NCBI GenBank assembly: GCA_964541485.1
Contig: CAZIQL010000001.1
Coordinates: 62,001-126,000, forward strand
DNA: 64,000 nucleotides
Reading direction: 5' to 3'
Origin: SIG299 sp964541485
GTDB lineage: Bacteria; Bacillota; Clostridia; Lachnospirales; Lachnospiraceae
A model generated the notes under the pieces. It saw only the letters and a program-made list of their open reading frames with translations, was not told the origin of the DNA and ran no database searches. Position 1 is the stretch's first letter. Each line of letters begins with the position of its first letter. The position numbers and the translations under genes are program-made. Positions 35,960 to 44,775 of the stretch are shown in pieces.

Positions 35960-37045
35960 TTATTCTACATGTTCCATGTACTTCATGTACTTAACAACCA
36001 TGAGTGCAATCTTAAAGGTAATCGCATCTTCAAACACACGAAGATCGAGATTTGTTGTCTTCTGAAGCTTGTCCAAGCGGTAAACCAGCGTATTTCTGTG
36101 GATATAAAGCTGTCTGGAGGTTTCAGAAACATTTAGGTTATTTTCAAAGAACTTATTGATAGTTACCAGGGTCTCTTCGTCAAACTCATCCAAAGACTGC
36201 GTTTCGAAAATTTCCTTGATGAACATCTTGCACAAGGACATCGGGAGCTGATAAATCAGACGGCCGATACCTAAGTTTGCATATGCCACTACGTTTCTGT
36301 CACTGTAGAAAATCTTTCCGACATCCAGTGCCATCTTTGCTTCTTTATAAGAACGGGAAACATCCTTAATCTCATTTACGATAGTACCGTAAGCCACATT
36401 TACCTTTGTCATGGCTTCTGTGTTTAACATGTCAAGGATTACCTTTGCGGTCTTATTCAAATCCTCATACGTTTCATTTACCTTTAATTCTTTTACCAGA
36501 ATGATGTTCTTTTCATCTACTGCTGTGATGAAATCCTTCGTCTTTCCTGCAAACAGACTGCGCACGGTTTCCAGCGCATTTGTGTCCTTTTCATTCTTTG
36601 TCTCAATAATGAAAACAACACGTCTGGCTTCGGTCTCAATGTGAAGCTTCTTTGCACGGTTATAAATATCCACAAGAAGTAAGTTGTCAAGCAGAAGGTT
36701 CTTAATGAAGTTGTCCTTATCGTAGCGCTCCTTATAAGCCACCAAAAGATTCTGAATCTGGAAGGAAGCCACCTTACCTACCATATAAACATCATCACTG
36801 TCTCCCTTTGCAAGCAATACATACTCTAACTGATGTTCATCAAAAATCTTGAAAAACTGGAAGCCCTGGAGCACCTGGCTGTCTGCCGGAGAATCCACAA
36901 ACATCTGCACCGCACTCTCATACACCTCCGCATTCGGAATCGTGGACGCAAGCACCTTTCCTTCTGTATCAAGGATACAGATATCAACTCTTGTAATCGT
37001 CTTTAAGCCTTCGATTGTACTTTGTAAAATCTGATTGGATATCAT
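35960..37045 (-). CDS. CdaR/PucR-family transcriptional regulator
   Basis: 361 residues. N-terminal diacid-recognition-like domain (about 1-135; ITRVDICILDTEGKVLAST), a central GGDEF-like linker region, and a C-terminal HTH_30 domain (NVSETSRQLYIHRNTLVYRLDKLQ at about 305-328). Monocistronic with its own terminator. Targets are not apparent from its neighbours (ftsE operon and an ABC exporter). Confidence 0.88.
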   Translation of the reverse strand: MISNQILQSTIEGLKTITRVDICILDTEGKVLASTIPNAEVYESAVQMFVDSPADSQVLQGFQFFKIFDEHQLEYVLLAKGDSDDVYMVGKVASFQIQNLLVAYKERYDKDNFIKNLLLDNLLLVDIYNRAKKLHIETEARRVVFIIETKNEKDTNALETVRSLFAGKTKDFITAVDEKNIILVKELKVNETYEDLNKTAKVILDMLNTEAMTKVNVAYGTIVNEIKDVSRSYKEAKMALDVGKIFYSDRNVVAYANLGIGRLIYQLPMSLCKMFIKEIFETQSLDEFDEETLVTINKFFENNLNVSETSRQLYIHRNTLVYRLDKLQKTTNLDLRVFEDAITFKIALMVVKYMKYMEHVE

Positions 37046-37139
37046 AAACCTTTACCTCTCATTCTGTGTAAAAAAACATCCTGTTAACCCATGTTCACAC
37101 TTTCATTCATTCTAACACAAAACATCTTAAATTTCAAGA

Positions 37140-37175
37140 ATGCGGATAAACAACTTACAAATTGTCTATCCGCAT
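37140..37175 (-). terminator. Hairpin downstream of the MacB-like gene
   Basis: ATGCGGATA / TATCCGCAT with inner AACAA/TTGT pairing; weak T-rich tail on the minus strand. Confidence 0.5.
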
Positions 37176-37187
37176 CAAATTCATTTC

Positions 37188-39809
37188 TTATTCGGTCCGG
37201 AGTGCCTCTACCGGATCCTTCTTTGCCGCCACACCGGATGGAATCAGACCCGCAATCAGCGTCAGTGTCACGCTGATAATGACAAGGATGGTTCCTCCCA
37301 CTACCGGAAGCCTGGATACGTTCGGAATATCCGCAAAATAGTTAATAATCATGTTAATCGGAATGTTTAAGAGTACCGTCACACCGACACCCAGGAGTCC
37401 CGATACCAGACCGACAATCATGGTTTCTGCATTGAATACTCTCGAAATATCCTTTTTCGAGGCACCGATACTTCGTAAGATGCCGATTTCCTTTGTTCTC
37501 TCAAGTACTGAAATGTAGGTGATAATACCAATCATAATTGAGGAAACCACCAGGGAAATTGCCACAAACGCAATCAGCACATACGTAATCACATTGATAA
37601 TTGTACTGATGGAAGACATCATAATGCCAATGTAATCTGTGTACTTAATCTGGTTTGCCTCATTTCCTTCGGCCTTACACATATCGTTGTATTCTTTAAT
37701 CTTATCTTCAATCAGGTCCTTGGAAGCAAAGTCAATCGGATAAATGCTGATGGTGCTCGGTGTATCCAGATAATTCAGACCAAAGAGCTCTAAATTGCCC
37801 TCATAGGTTGCCTGAGAAACAGCACTCTGTGCATACTGCTGCATCAGTGCCTGCAGCTCTGCCTCACTTAGCGATGCAATATACATCTGCTGCTCCGGAG
37901 TAAGCATACTCATGTCAAACGCATTTTCCTGCGCATTTTCTGCCTTTTCTCCGTCTGCAAACGGCTTTCCGGTCAGCACATCCGTATCCGGATCTGCCAT
38001 CTGTTCTGCAATAATCTGCTGCTTTGCCGTTTCTTCAATAATATACTCTGTCAGTTCCTTTGTATAACCGACCGTTCCTGTAATCGAGGTAGCCACCGCA
38101 TCTGCCCTCGGGCGTACGATACCAACCACCTTTAATTCCATCGCATTTTTCAGGACACCTTCCAGATAAACCGCATCCTCACTCATGTCTACCCAGTGTC
38201 CCAGCTCTTCACTATACTCATAATAGTCTGTATCAAGAATAATCTTATAGGTCAGATTCATGAAATCATCATAAGTATATGTCGTAGAATCCGCATCAAT
38301 TTCCTTTCCCTGTGTGAAATTTGCAAGGTCGTTCTGGTCCTTTAACCCAAGAGTATAAAGCGCCGTATCAAGAACAAAATTCTTCTCTGTAATAACAAAT
38401 ACGAGTTCATCCTTTTCGTCCGGCCACTCACCTGCCACCACATCATACTGGGACTCCAAAAGCTCCTGATTGTCAATCAGCTCGCAAAATACGTCCATAT
38501 CTGTGCCGGAGGACATCGGGCTCAAGGAAGACATTGTCTCATACATGGACATCATGCTGTCCATACCCATTGTCGACATAACCGTACTTGGGTTTACGCG
38601 AAGCGTATCTCCGTTGATATCTGTACCATAAATCTTTAAGTTCGCATTGTAGCCAAACTGAATTGCGCTGGTCAGTTCATCAAAACCATTGGCTTCGTCT
38701 AAAAGATATTTACGGAATTCACCTAAGTTGTTTGCCTGCTTTTCTGCTACCATGGCATTGTACATTTCTGTCATGACCACAAGCGGACGCACAACATCGT
38801 CATCATAATCCTCTGCTTCTTCTTCATATTCTCCGGACATCGTACCAAGCATTGCACTCATATCCATCGTTTCATCCTGCAAGGTAATCGGATAATTGGA
38901 GAGCGTATCCTCCTGTACCTTATCTATATAAGCCTGAAACCCGCTCGACAAGGAAAGAATCAGCGCAATACCGATAATACCGATACTTCCTGCAAACGCA
39001 GTCATAAAGGTTCTTCCCTTTTTGGTCATTAAGTTGTTCATACTAAGAGACAGTGCCGTTCCAAAAGACATCGACTTCATCTTGCCTTTTTCCTTTGTCA
39101 CCGCAGGCAGAATTTCTTCTTCCTCTTCCGGAATATAAGCTCTCGAATCATCCACAACCTTACCGTCAAGTAATCGGATAATACGGGAGGAGTACGTTTC
39201 TGCCAGCTCCGGATTATGTGTTACCATAATAATCAGACGGTCCTTGGAAATCTCCTTCAACAGCTCCATAATCTGTACGCTGGTTGCCGAATCCAATGCT
39301 CCTGTCGGTTCATCTGCCAAAAGAATATCCGGGTCATTAATCAATGCTCTTGCAATGGCAACTCGCTGCATCTGACCACCTGACATCTGATTTGGCTTCT
39401 TATGTATCTGGTCAGCCAGACCCACTTTCGTCAGAACATCGATAGCCCGCTTTCTTCTCTCTGCCTTGGAAACACCGGAGAGCGTCAGGGCAAGCTCGAC
39501 ATTGGCAAGTACCGTCTGGTGCGGAATCAAATTATAGCTCTGGAATACAAAGCCAATGGAATGATTACGGTAAGCATCCCAATCCCTGTCTTTAAACTGC
39601 TTTGTCGACTTTCCATTGATAATCAAATCTCCGCTGGTATATTGGTCGAGACCGCCGATGATATTAAGTAATGTAGTCTTACCACAGCCGGACTGACCTA
39701 GAATTGAAACAAATTCACTGTTACGAAACGTCAGACTGACACCACGAAGTGCCGCAACCTCGGTATCTCCTGTTTTGTAGTTCTTTACAATCTCCTTTAA
39801 CTGAAGCAT
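37188..39809 (-). CDS. MacB-like ABC transporter, ATPase fused to permease
   Basis: 873 residues. N-terminal ABC ATPase (Walker A GQSGCGKT at 38-45; signature MSGGQMQRVAIARALI; ILLADEPTGALD), a membrane helix at about 272-292, a large external region of about 400 residues (293-715) rich in Glu, Asp and Met, and a C-terminal FtsX/MacB domain with three helices and the phrase RTKEIGILRSIGASKKDISR. Type VII ABC mechanotransmission family; likely export or extraction of peptides, lipids or antibiotics. No two-component system next to it. Substrate unknown. Confidence 0.88.
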   Translation of the reverse strand: MLQLKEIVKNYKTGDTEVAALRGVSLTFRNSEFVSILGQSGCGKTTLLNIIGGLDQYTSGDLIINGKSTKQFKDRDWDAYRNHSIGFVFQSYNLIPHQTVLANVELALTLSGVSKAERRKRAIDVLTKVGLADQIHKKPNQMSGGQMQRVAIARALINDPDILLADEPTGALDSATSVQIMELLKEISKDRLIIMVTHNPELAETYSSRIIRLLDGKVVDDSRAYIPEEEEEILPAVTKEKGKMKSMSFGTALSLSMNNLMTKKGRTFMTAFAGSIGIIGIALILSLSSGFQAYIDKVQEDTLSNYPITLQDETMDMSAMLGTMSGEYEEEAEDYDDDVVRPLVVMTEMYNAMVAEKQANNLGEFRKYLLDEANGFDELTSAIQFGYNANLKIYGTDINGDTLRVNPSTVMSTMGMDSMMSMYETMSSLSPMSSGTDMDVFCELIDNQELLESQYDVVAGEWPDEKDELVFVITEKNFVLDTALYTLGLKDQNDLANFTQGKEIDADSTTYTYDDFMNLTYKIILDTDYYEYSEELGHWVDMSEDAVYLEGVLKNAMELKVVGIVRPRADAVATSITGTVGYTKELTEYIIEETAKQQIIAEQMADPDTDVLTGKPFADGEKAENAQENAFDMSMLTPEQQMYIASLSEAELQALMQQYAQSAVSQATYEGNLELFGLNYLDTPSTISIYPIDFASKDLIEDKIKEYNDMCKAEGNEANQIKYTDYIGIMMSSISTIINVITYVLIAFVAISLVVSSIMIGIITYISVLERTKEIGILRSIGASKKDISRVFNAETMIVGLVSGLLGVGVTVLLNIPINMIINYFADIPNVSRLPVVGGTILVIISVTLTLIAGLIPSGVAAKKDPVEALRTE

Positions 39810-39968
39810 CTCTCACTTCTCCATTTCTTTGAACGTTTTTCATTTTTGTCTACTTCCCATAGTATATACGTTTTTTAGAAAATATCAACTAAAATATTTA
39901 TAAACCAAACATGTGACAGACAGCTTTCAACCTTCGTTGGTATTTCATCCGCCTCTTACCCATTACGT

Positions 39969-39999
39969 AAAAAAACCCGGTACTCTTTCGAATACCGGG
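39969..39999 (-). terminator. Terminator of the MsmK-like gene
   Basis: Minus-strand stem CCCGGTATTC / GAGTACCGGG closed by a GAAA tetraloop, with a TTTTTTT tail. Confidence 0.92.
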
Positions 40000-40014
40000 G
40001 TATGTAAGTTCTTA

Positions 40015-41130
40015 TTAGTGAGTGATAATCTGCTCTGTTTCCTTGTCGAAGATGTGAATCTTGGAAAGGTCAAGTGCAATCTGGATAGTATCACCAGGTC
40101 TTGCAGTTGTACGAGGATTTACTCTTGCTGTGATATCTACTGTATCAGCAATTGTGAAGTATAAGAATACTTCTGCACCAAGTAATTCGTAAACTCTTAC
40201 GGTAGCGTCAAATGCGCTATCCTTAGATGTTTCGATGAATACCTGCTCATCCTTAATGTCTTCCGGACGGATACCAAGAACAACTACCTTATCAACATAG
40301 CCGCCTTCGATTAACTTCTTAGCTCTTGCTTCCGGAAGCTTGATGGAACGCTCAGCAAAGTTAAGGAGAACATCTTCACCGTTCTTAACAACTTCACAGT
40401 CGATGAAGTTCATCTGAGGAGATCCCATGAAACCTGCTACGAAGAGGTTGTCTGGCTTATCATATAAATTCTGAGGTGTGTCAACCTGCTGGATAACACC
40501 ATCCTTCATAACGATGATTCTGGTACCGAGTGTCATAGCCTCTGTCTGGTCATGTGTTACGTAGATGATAGTTGTCTGTAACTTCTGATGTAACTTGGAA
40601 ATCTCGATACGCATCTGTACTCTGAGCTTTGCATCCAGGTTGGAGAGAGGCTCATCCATGAGGAATACCTTAGGATTACGAACGATAGCACGACCCATGG
40701 CAACTCGCTGTCTCTGACCACCGGAAAGAGCCTTTGGCTTACGGTCTAAGAGATGCTCAATGTCAAGAATCTTTGCAGCTTCGTGAACGAGCTTGTCGAT
40801 TTCATCCTTTGGAGTCTTTCTTAACTTAAGACCGAATGCCATGTTGTCATATACGGACATATGAGGATACAGAGCGTAGTTCTGGAATACCATCGCGATA
40901 TCTCTGTCCTTTGGTTCAACATCGTTCATCAGCTTATCGCCAATGTATAATTCACCTTCTGTAATTTCTTCAAGACCGGCAATCATACGAAGTGTAGTAG
41001 ACTTACCACAACCGGATGGACCTACGAAGATGATAAATTCCTTATCTGCGATTTCGAGGTTGAAGTCCTTAACTGCAACAAATCCGTTAGGATATGTCTT
41101 GTTAATGTGCTTTAAAGATAAACTTGCCAT
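40015..41130 (-). CDS. msmK: Shared sugar-importer ATPase (MsmK/UgpC-like)
   Basis: 371 residues. Walker A GPSGCGKST at 37-45, signature LSGGQRQRVAMGRA, Walker B VFLMDEPLSNLD, and C-terminal MOI/TOBE domains (VLGIRPEDI; TARVNPRTTARPGDT). No permease or binding protein is adjacent, which is the usual arrangement for the ATPase that serves many CUT1 sugar importers in Firmicutes. Monocistronic with strong terminator; leader contains repeats (41274-41344). AGGAGG precedes the ATG. Confidence 0.93.
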   Translation of the reverse strand: MASLSLKHINKTYPNGFVAVKDFNLEIADKEFIIFVGPSGCGKSTTLRMIAGLEEITEGELYIGDKLMNDVEPKDRDIAMVFQNYALYPHMSVYDNMAFGLKLRKTPKDEIDKLVHEAAKILDIEHLLDRKPKALSGGQRQRVAMGRAIVRNPKVFLMDEPLSNLDAKLRVQMRIEISKLHQKLQTTIIYVTHDQTEAMTLGTRIIVMKDGVIQQVDTPQNLYDKPDNLFVAGFMGSPQMNFIDCEVVKNGEDVLLNFAERSIKLPEARAKKLIEGGYVDKVVVLGIRPEDIKDEQVFIETSKDSAFDATVRVYELLGAEVFLYFTIADTVDITARVNPRTTARPGDTIQIALDLSKIHIFDKETEQIITH

Positions 41131-41273
41131 TTTATAATCCTCCTTGTTTTCCGAAGGAAACTACCCGCCTGCCCGTGGGCAGAGAATTTTTCCTCCTAAA
41201 TAATTTTTCAAAAAACCTTCGTTTCAATTTTCACATGAGTATACTATACAACAAATTAATCAGAAAAACCATG

Positions 41274-41344
41274 TCTTAAATACACAAAATCGCATTTAAG
41301 ATTTTGTTCAATTTGTATAGAAAATTATTTTTTTGTTCAATTTG
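41274..41344. repeat. Short repeats in the msmK upstream region
   Basis: Inverted repeat TCTTAAAT / ATTTAAGA (41274-41281, 41294-41301) and a direct repeat TTTTGTTCAATTTG at 41302-41315 and 41331-41344, spaced 29 bases. They lie between the YitT stop and msmK. May be operator sites for msmK; unproven. A further hairpin CTGCC/GGCAG (41169-41182) is in the msmK leader. Confidence 0.45.
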
Positions 41345-41372
41345 CTCATTTTTTTGCCGTTTTTTGAAGCAT

Positions 41373-42239
41373 TTACTGTGTAATTTCAATAAAGCCCTCA
41401 CCCATAACTTCCCTGACATCATTTACAATCACAAACGCAGATGGGTCAATTTTGTGTACAATATCCATAAGTTCGACAATTTCTTTCTTTGTCACAACAC
41501 ACATCAGCATCTTTTTCTCTGTTTTTGAATACATTCCCTGCACCTTGATGCCGGTAACACCTCTGTCCACATCCTGCAAAATTACCTCTGCAATCTCATC
41601 TGCTTTATCAGAAATGATATGGGCCATCTTTGCAAACTTGAGACCCTCCAGCATACCATCTGAGATTTTAGAAACCAGATAAACAACCACAATCGCATAC
41701 ATGGCATTTTCAATACCGAATACAATCGCACCCAGAACCACAATCAACCCATCGATGACAGCAAGCAGCTGCGGAATCGTAAAATGTCTGTGCTTTTCAT
41801 GAATCAGCGCGCTCAGCAAATCCGTACCGCCTGTGGTAGCCATACGGGAGAGCACCAGACCAATTCCAACGCCCGTAGTAACCGCACCAAACAACGCTCC
41901 TAAAACATAGTCATCAAAAAGCTGGAATGTCGGAACAACTCCAAGGAAAAAGGAAAGGGATAATGTTGCAAACAACGTCTTTGCAATATACTTCCAGCCC
42001 TTCATAAAGAATGCCGAAATAAACAGCGGGCCGTTAAACAAAAGGTTAATCAGCCACAGAGGCACTCCCCCGTCAATCACAAATGACGTTACATATTTTA
42101 CTACAATGGCAAGACCGGTGACTCCACCGCATACAAGTCCCATCGGATCCTGTACCCAGTTGACTCCCACCGCCATAATCAATGTACCAAGCATAATAAA
42201 CACAATATCCTTCCAAAGTCCCACATCTGTCTTCTTCAT
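41373..42239 (-). CDS. YitT-family membrane protein
   Basis: 288 residues from the ATG at 42239 (a TTG three codons earlier is less likely). About five to six membrane helices in the first 175 residues (DUF161/YitT repeats; GTLIMAVGVNWVQDPMGLVCGG), then a cytosolic DUF2179 domain (about 205-288; ADEIAEVILQDVDRGVTGIKVQG). Function of the family is unknown. It follows the LCP-like gene in the same orientation by 20 bases, so they may be co-transcribed. Confidence 0.88.
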   Translation of the reverse strand: MKKTDVGLWKDIVFIMLGTLIMAVGVNWVQDPMGLVCGGVTGLAIVVKYVTSFVIDGGVPLWLINLLFNGPLFISAFFMKGWKYIAKTLFATLSLSFFLGVVPTFQLFDDYVLGALFGAVTTGVGIGLVLSRMATTGGTDLLSALIHEKHRHFTIPQLLAVIDGLIVVLGAIVFGIENAMYAIVVVYLVSKISDGMLEGLKFAKMAHIISDKADEIAEVILQDVDRGVTGIKVQGMYSKTEKKMLMCVVTKKEIVELMDIVHKIDPSAFVIVNDVREVMGEGFIEITQ

Positions 42240-42258
42240 ACTTTCCAAATCCTCTCTT

Positions 42259-42996
42259 CTATTTATTTATCCATTCTTCCAGCTTAAGCTTCGCCTGTAT
42301 GGCAGACACGATATACTCTGAGAGTCCTTCTGCCCCCGGAACCGTCTCTTTCTCATGCGGAATCAGCTTAGCATAGCTTTCATAATACATCCATCGCTCT
42401 TCCATCGTCAGATCCGACTCAGAATACTCCAGCCATTTCTGATATTTCAACAGAAATTCCCGCGGTGGTTCATCCTCCGTGCAAAGTTCCTCAATGCCTT
42501 CTCTCCAGGAATCCATCGTTTCCTTATCCGCAGCCACATAATGTATGATTTCCACTCCAAGCACCTCGGATAAAATCCGGTTGCACCCGGTCAGACAATA
42601 CTCTTTTGAAAATCCATCCCCCATATTTGACAATTTCAGATATTGCGGAAGCTCCGGCGAATACGCCTGAAGTTTTTTGTACAATTCTGCCGATAAAGTC
42701 ACCTTGGTATGTACAGGAACTTCCATATAATAAGCATTTCCCGTAAGCACATGAAATACTTCTATATAAATAGCCGATATCTTTCCGTTTTCTTCTCTCT
42801 CATAGACAGCAGTCAGGAGAAGCTCCTCCGGCATAGCCCGATCCGTCACATTCCCCACAGCAGGCAGTTGGCTTTCCTCTGCCGGTGCCACATACAATGC
42901 TTTATCCAGTATCGGATACAGTGTAATCATCATCAGCACTACTGTCAACAGACCAACTGTGCTCCATACTGCAATTTTTATTCCGCGCCTGTTCAT
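42259..42996 (-). CDS. Membrane-anchored LCP-like degenerate protein
   Basis: Not firmly recognised. 245 residues from the ATG at 42996; a longer frame to 43053 has no ribosome site. One membrane helix at about 8-28, then an external domain. The order of elements (IYIEVFHVLTGNAYYMEVPV, then LTGCNRILSEVLGVEIIHYV with a following Asp) resembles the LytR-CpsA-Psr phosphotransferase fold, but the Arg-rich catalytic motif expected after the SIPRDT-like strand is replaced by PVHTKV, and the C-terminal GGV region is absent. Likely an inactive or diverged relative; moderate confidence only. Confidence 0.55.
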   Translation of the reverse strand: MNRRGIKIAVWSTVGLLTVVLMMITLYPILDKALYVAPAEESQLPAVGNVTDRAMPEELLLTAVYEREENGKISAIYIEVFHVLTGNAYYMEVPVHTKVTLSAELYKKLQAYSPELPQYLKLSNMGDGFSKEYCLTGCNRILSEVLGVEIIHYVAADKETMDSWREGIEELCTEDEPPREFLLKYQKWLEYSESDLTMEERWMYYESYAKLIPHEKETVPGAEGLSEYIVSAIQAKLKLEEWINK

Positions 42997-43163
42997 CGCC
43001 CCATCACCTGCTCCAATCCATGCCTGTTTCCTGCCGCGTTTTTCCCTCGGCATATCATATTTATTTTAACCGAAATCCTAAAAAAATACTAGAAAAAAAG
43101 CAGAAAATGTTCAAAAAGTCTGTCCGTCTCCGCTCAGATATGATACAATAGAAAAAAGATTCG

Positions 43164-43192
43164 GAGGTGTTATCTGTCTTATACAACACCTC
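43164..43192 (+). other. Leader hairpin of the short-chain dehydrogenase gene
   Basis: GAGGTGTT / AACACCTC with a 13-base loop, 24 bases before the ATG at 43216, no T run. It could shield an alternative ribosome site. Downstream AGGAGG remains outside the stem. Confidence 0.4.
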
Positions 43193-43215
43193 TCCCGGCA
43201 ACAGGAGGAATTCAT

Positions 43216-43947
43216 ATGGAGCGAAAAGTGGTACTTGTCACCGGAGCGTCCCGCGGAATCGGACGTGCCATTGCACTTACCTTTGCAAAAAACGGCTATG
43301 ATGTCGTCATAAATTGTTTCAAGAGTGCAGAAGCGTTAAGCCGCCTGGAACATGAAATAAAAGCTTGTGGCGTGCGTTGCCTGTCCTGTATTGGTGACGT
43401 TGGAAATCCGGGCTTTGTAGAGACCATGTTCCGTTCTATTAATAAAGAATTCGGCACCCTAGATGTCTTAATCAACAATGCGGGAATTTCCTACGTCGGA
43501 TTGCTGACAGATATGACCCCTGCCGACTGGAAAACGGTCATGGATACCAATTTATCTTCCGTATTTTACTGCTGTTCCAAAGCCATCCCTCTGATGCTTG
43601 CCAAAAAATCCGGCCGCATCATCAATATCTCCTCCATGTGGGGAACCTGCGGTGCCTCCTGTGAGGTTGCCTACTCTGCATCAAAAGGCGGCATGGATGC
43701 TTTCACCCGGGCTCTTGCAAAAGAACTCGCCCCAAGCGGCATCACGGTAAATGCCATCGCCTGCGGCGTGATTGATACGGAAATGAATCATTGTTTTTCC
43801 GAAGAAGAATTAGAGACATTGGCAGAAGAAATTCCAATCGGGCGTTTCGGAACTCCGGAAGAAGTCGCAGATTTTGCCCTGCAGATTGCACGCGGAAACG
43901 CCTATTTAACCGGTCAAATCATTCATTTAGACGGGGGATACCTATAG
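43216..43947 (+). CDS. Short-chain dehydrogenase/reductase (FabG-like)
   Basis: 243 residues. NADPH motif GASRGIGRAIAL at 10-21, NNAG, and the catalytic Ser-Tyr-Lys set in NISSMWGTCGASCEVAYSASKGG. Close to 3-oxoacyl-ACP reductase, but it stands alone, outside a fatty-acid cluster, so it may be a paralogue with another substrate. AGGAGG upstream. Confidence 0.9.
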   Translation: MERKVVLVTGASRGIGRAIALTFAKNGYDVVINCFKSAEALSRLEHEIKACGVRCLSCIGDVGNPGFVETMFRSINKEFGTLDVLINNAGISYVGLLTDMTPADWKTVMDTNLSSVFYCCSKAIPLMLAKKSGRIINISSMWGTCGASCEVAYSASKGGMDAFTRALAKELAPSGITVNAIACGVIDTEMNHCFSEEELETLAEEIPIGRFGTPEEVADFALQIARGNAYLTGQIIHLDGGYL

Positions 43948-44024
43948 AGGTATCCTCTTTTCTGCTCTTCATTCTCGTCTCGCTCTTTCCGTTCTTCTCA
44001 TGTTCCCTGTTCTTCATGCCCTAC

Positions 44025-44181
44025 GGGGCATATACAAAATTTCTATTCTCAAACGCCCCGCATTTTTCAAAAAACGGGGCATGCTTATGTATTTATTTCC
44101 TATATGCCCCTTAGGCACATAAATATCTTCATTTTCCAGTTGCATCGGGGCACTCATAAACGATTTTCTTTTATATGCCCC
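44025..44181. repeat. Array B of GGGGCAT palindromes (three 35-base units)
   Basis: Units at 44025-44059, 44076-44110 and 44147-44181, each exactly 35 bases, beginning GGGGCA and ending GCCCC, with T-rich centres; gaps are 16 and 36 bases. An additional half-site ATGCCC is at 44016-44021. Same unit and same 36-base gap as array A. It lies in the 365-base gap between the dehydrogenase and the pseudogene, which otherwise holds nothing recognisable. Confidence 0.8.
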
Positions 44182-44314
44182 ATTTTCTGATTTTTCCTTG
44201 TTCAGACCACCATCCTGTTTAGATGAGTTTCCGCCAAAAATCACTTTACATCATGCTCTTTTTATGCTTTAATTAGTTCACCATCCAAATAAACGTAAAG
44301 GAGGATGATTTACA

Positions 44315-44687
44315 ATTTACGAAAAAATATTAGCCGAGTACCATCGGCTGAGCAAACAAATTGTCTCATTAAAAAACATGCTAACTTCTTTCCCTAACGG
44401 AGAGCTGATTTGCACCCGGAACAGCACCCGTTACAAATGGTATCTAAAATCCAATCAGGCATCCACTTACCTTCCCAAAAAGCAACGCTCCCTACGAACA
44501 AAATCAAAAATATCCCGAACAACTGGTTCATCATTCCATATCCGGTCACTTTGTCCGTTCCAAATTACAACTCTACACAACCCACGGAATCATTCCTTCT
44601 ATCCACTTAATCACGACTTACGAAACTCACGACAACCCTCTGGATATGAAAACTGTGGAACGAATCATCGCAGAATATTTCACTTGA
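44315..44687 (+). pseudogene. Decayed gene, remnant of a Lachnospiraceae-type uncharacterised family
   Basis: Three protein pieces remain. Piece 1 (44315 to about 44485): IYEKILAEYHRLSKQIVSL and GELICTRNSTRYKWYL and YLPKKQ. Piece 2, in another frame, from about 44484: NAPYEQNQKYPEQLVHHSIS then GHFVRSK. Piece 3, same frame as piece 2 to the stop at 44687: LQLYTTHGIIPSIHLITTYE ending ERIIAEYFT. No start codon follows the good AAAGGAGG at 44297-44304. From memory, full proteins of this kind are about 300 residues; the missing parts would include a PDF...WEHFG segment resembling a PD-(D/E)XK nuclease core. Two internal deletions and loss of start explain the state. Confidence 0.7.
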
Positions 44688-44721
44688 CATACTTATCTCC
44701 ACATCCATTATTAAATAAGAA

Positions 44722-44762
44722 GGGAGTTTGCAAAACATTTTTAAAACTGTTTGCAAACTCCC
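44722..44762. terminator. Terminator-like hairpin after tcdA
   Basis: Perfect 13-base-pair stem GGGAGTTTGCAAA / TTTGCAAACTCCC with a 15-base loop between the pseudogene and the stop of the minus-strand ThiF-family gene; tails are only moderately T-rich. Confidence 0.65.
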
Positions 44763-44775
44763 GCCCCCTTTACTT

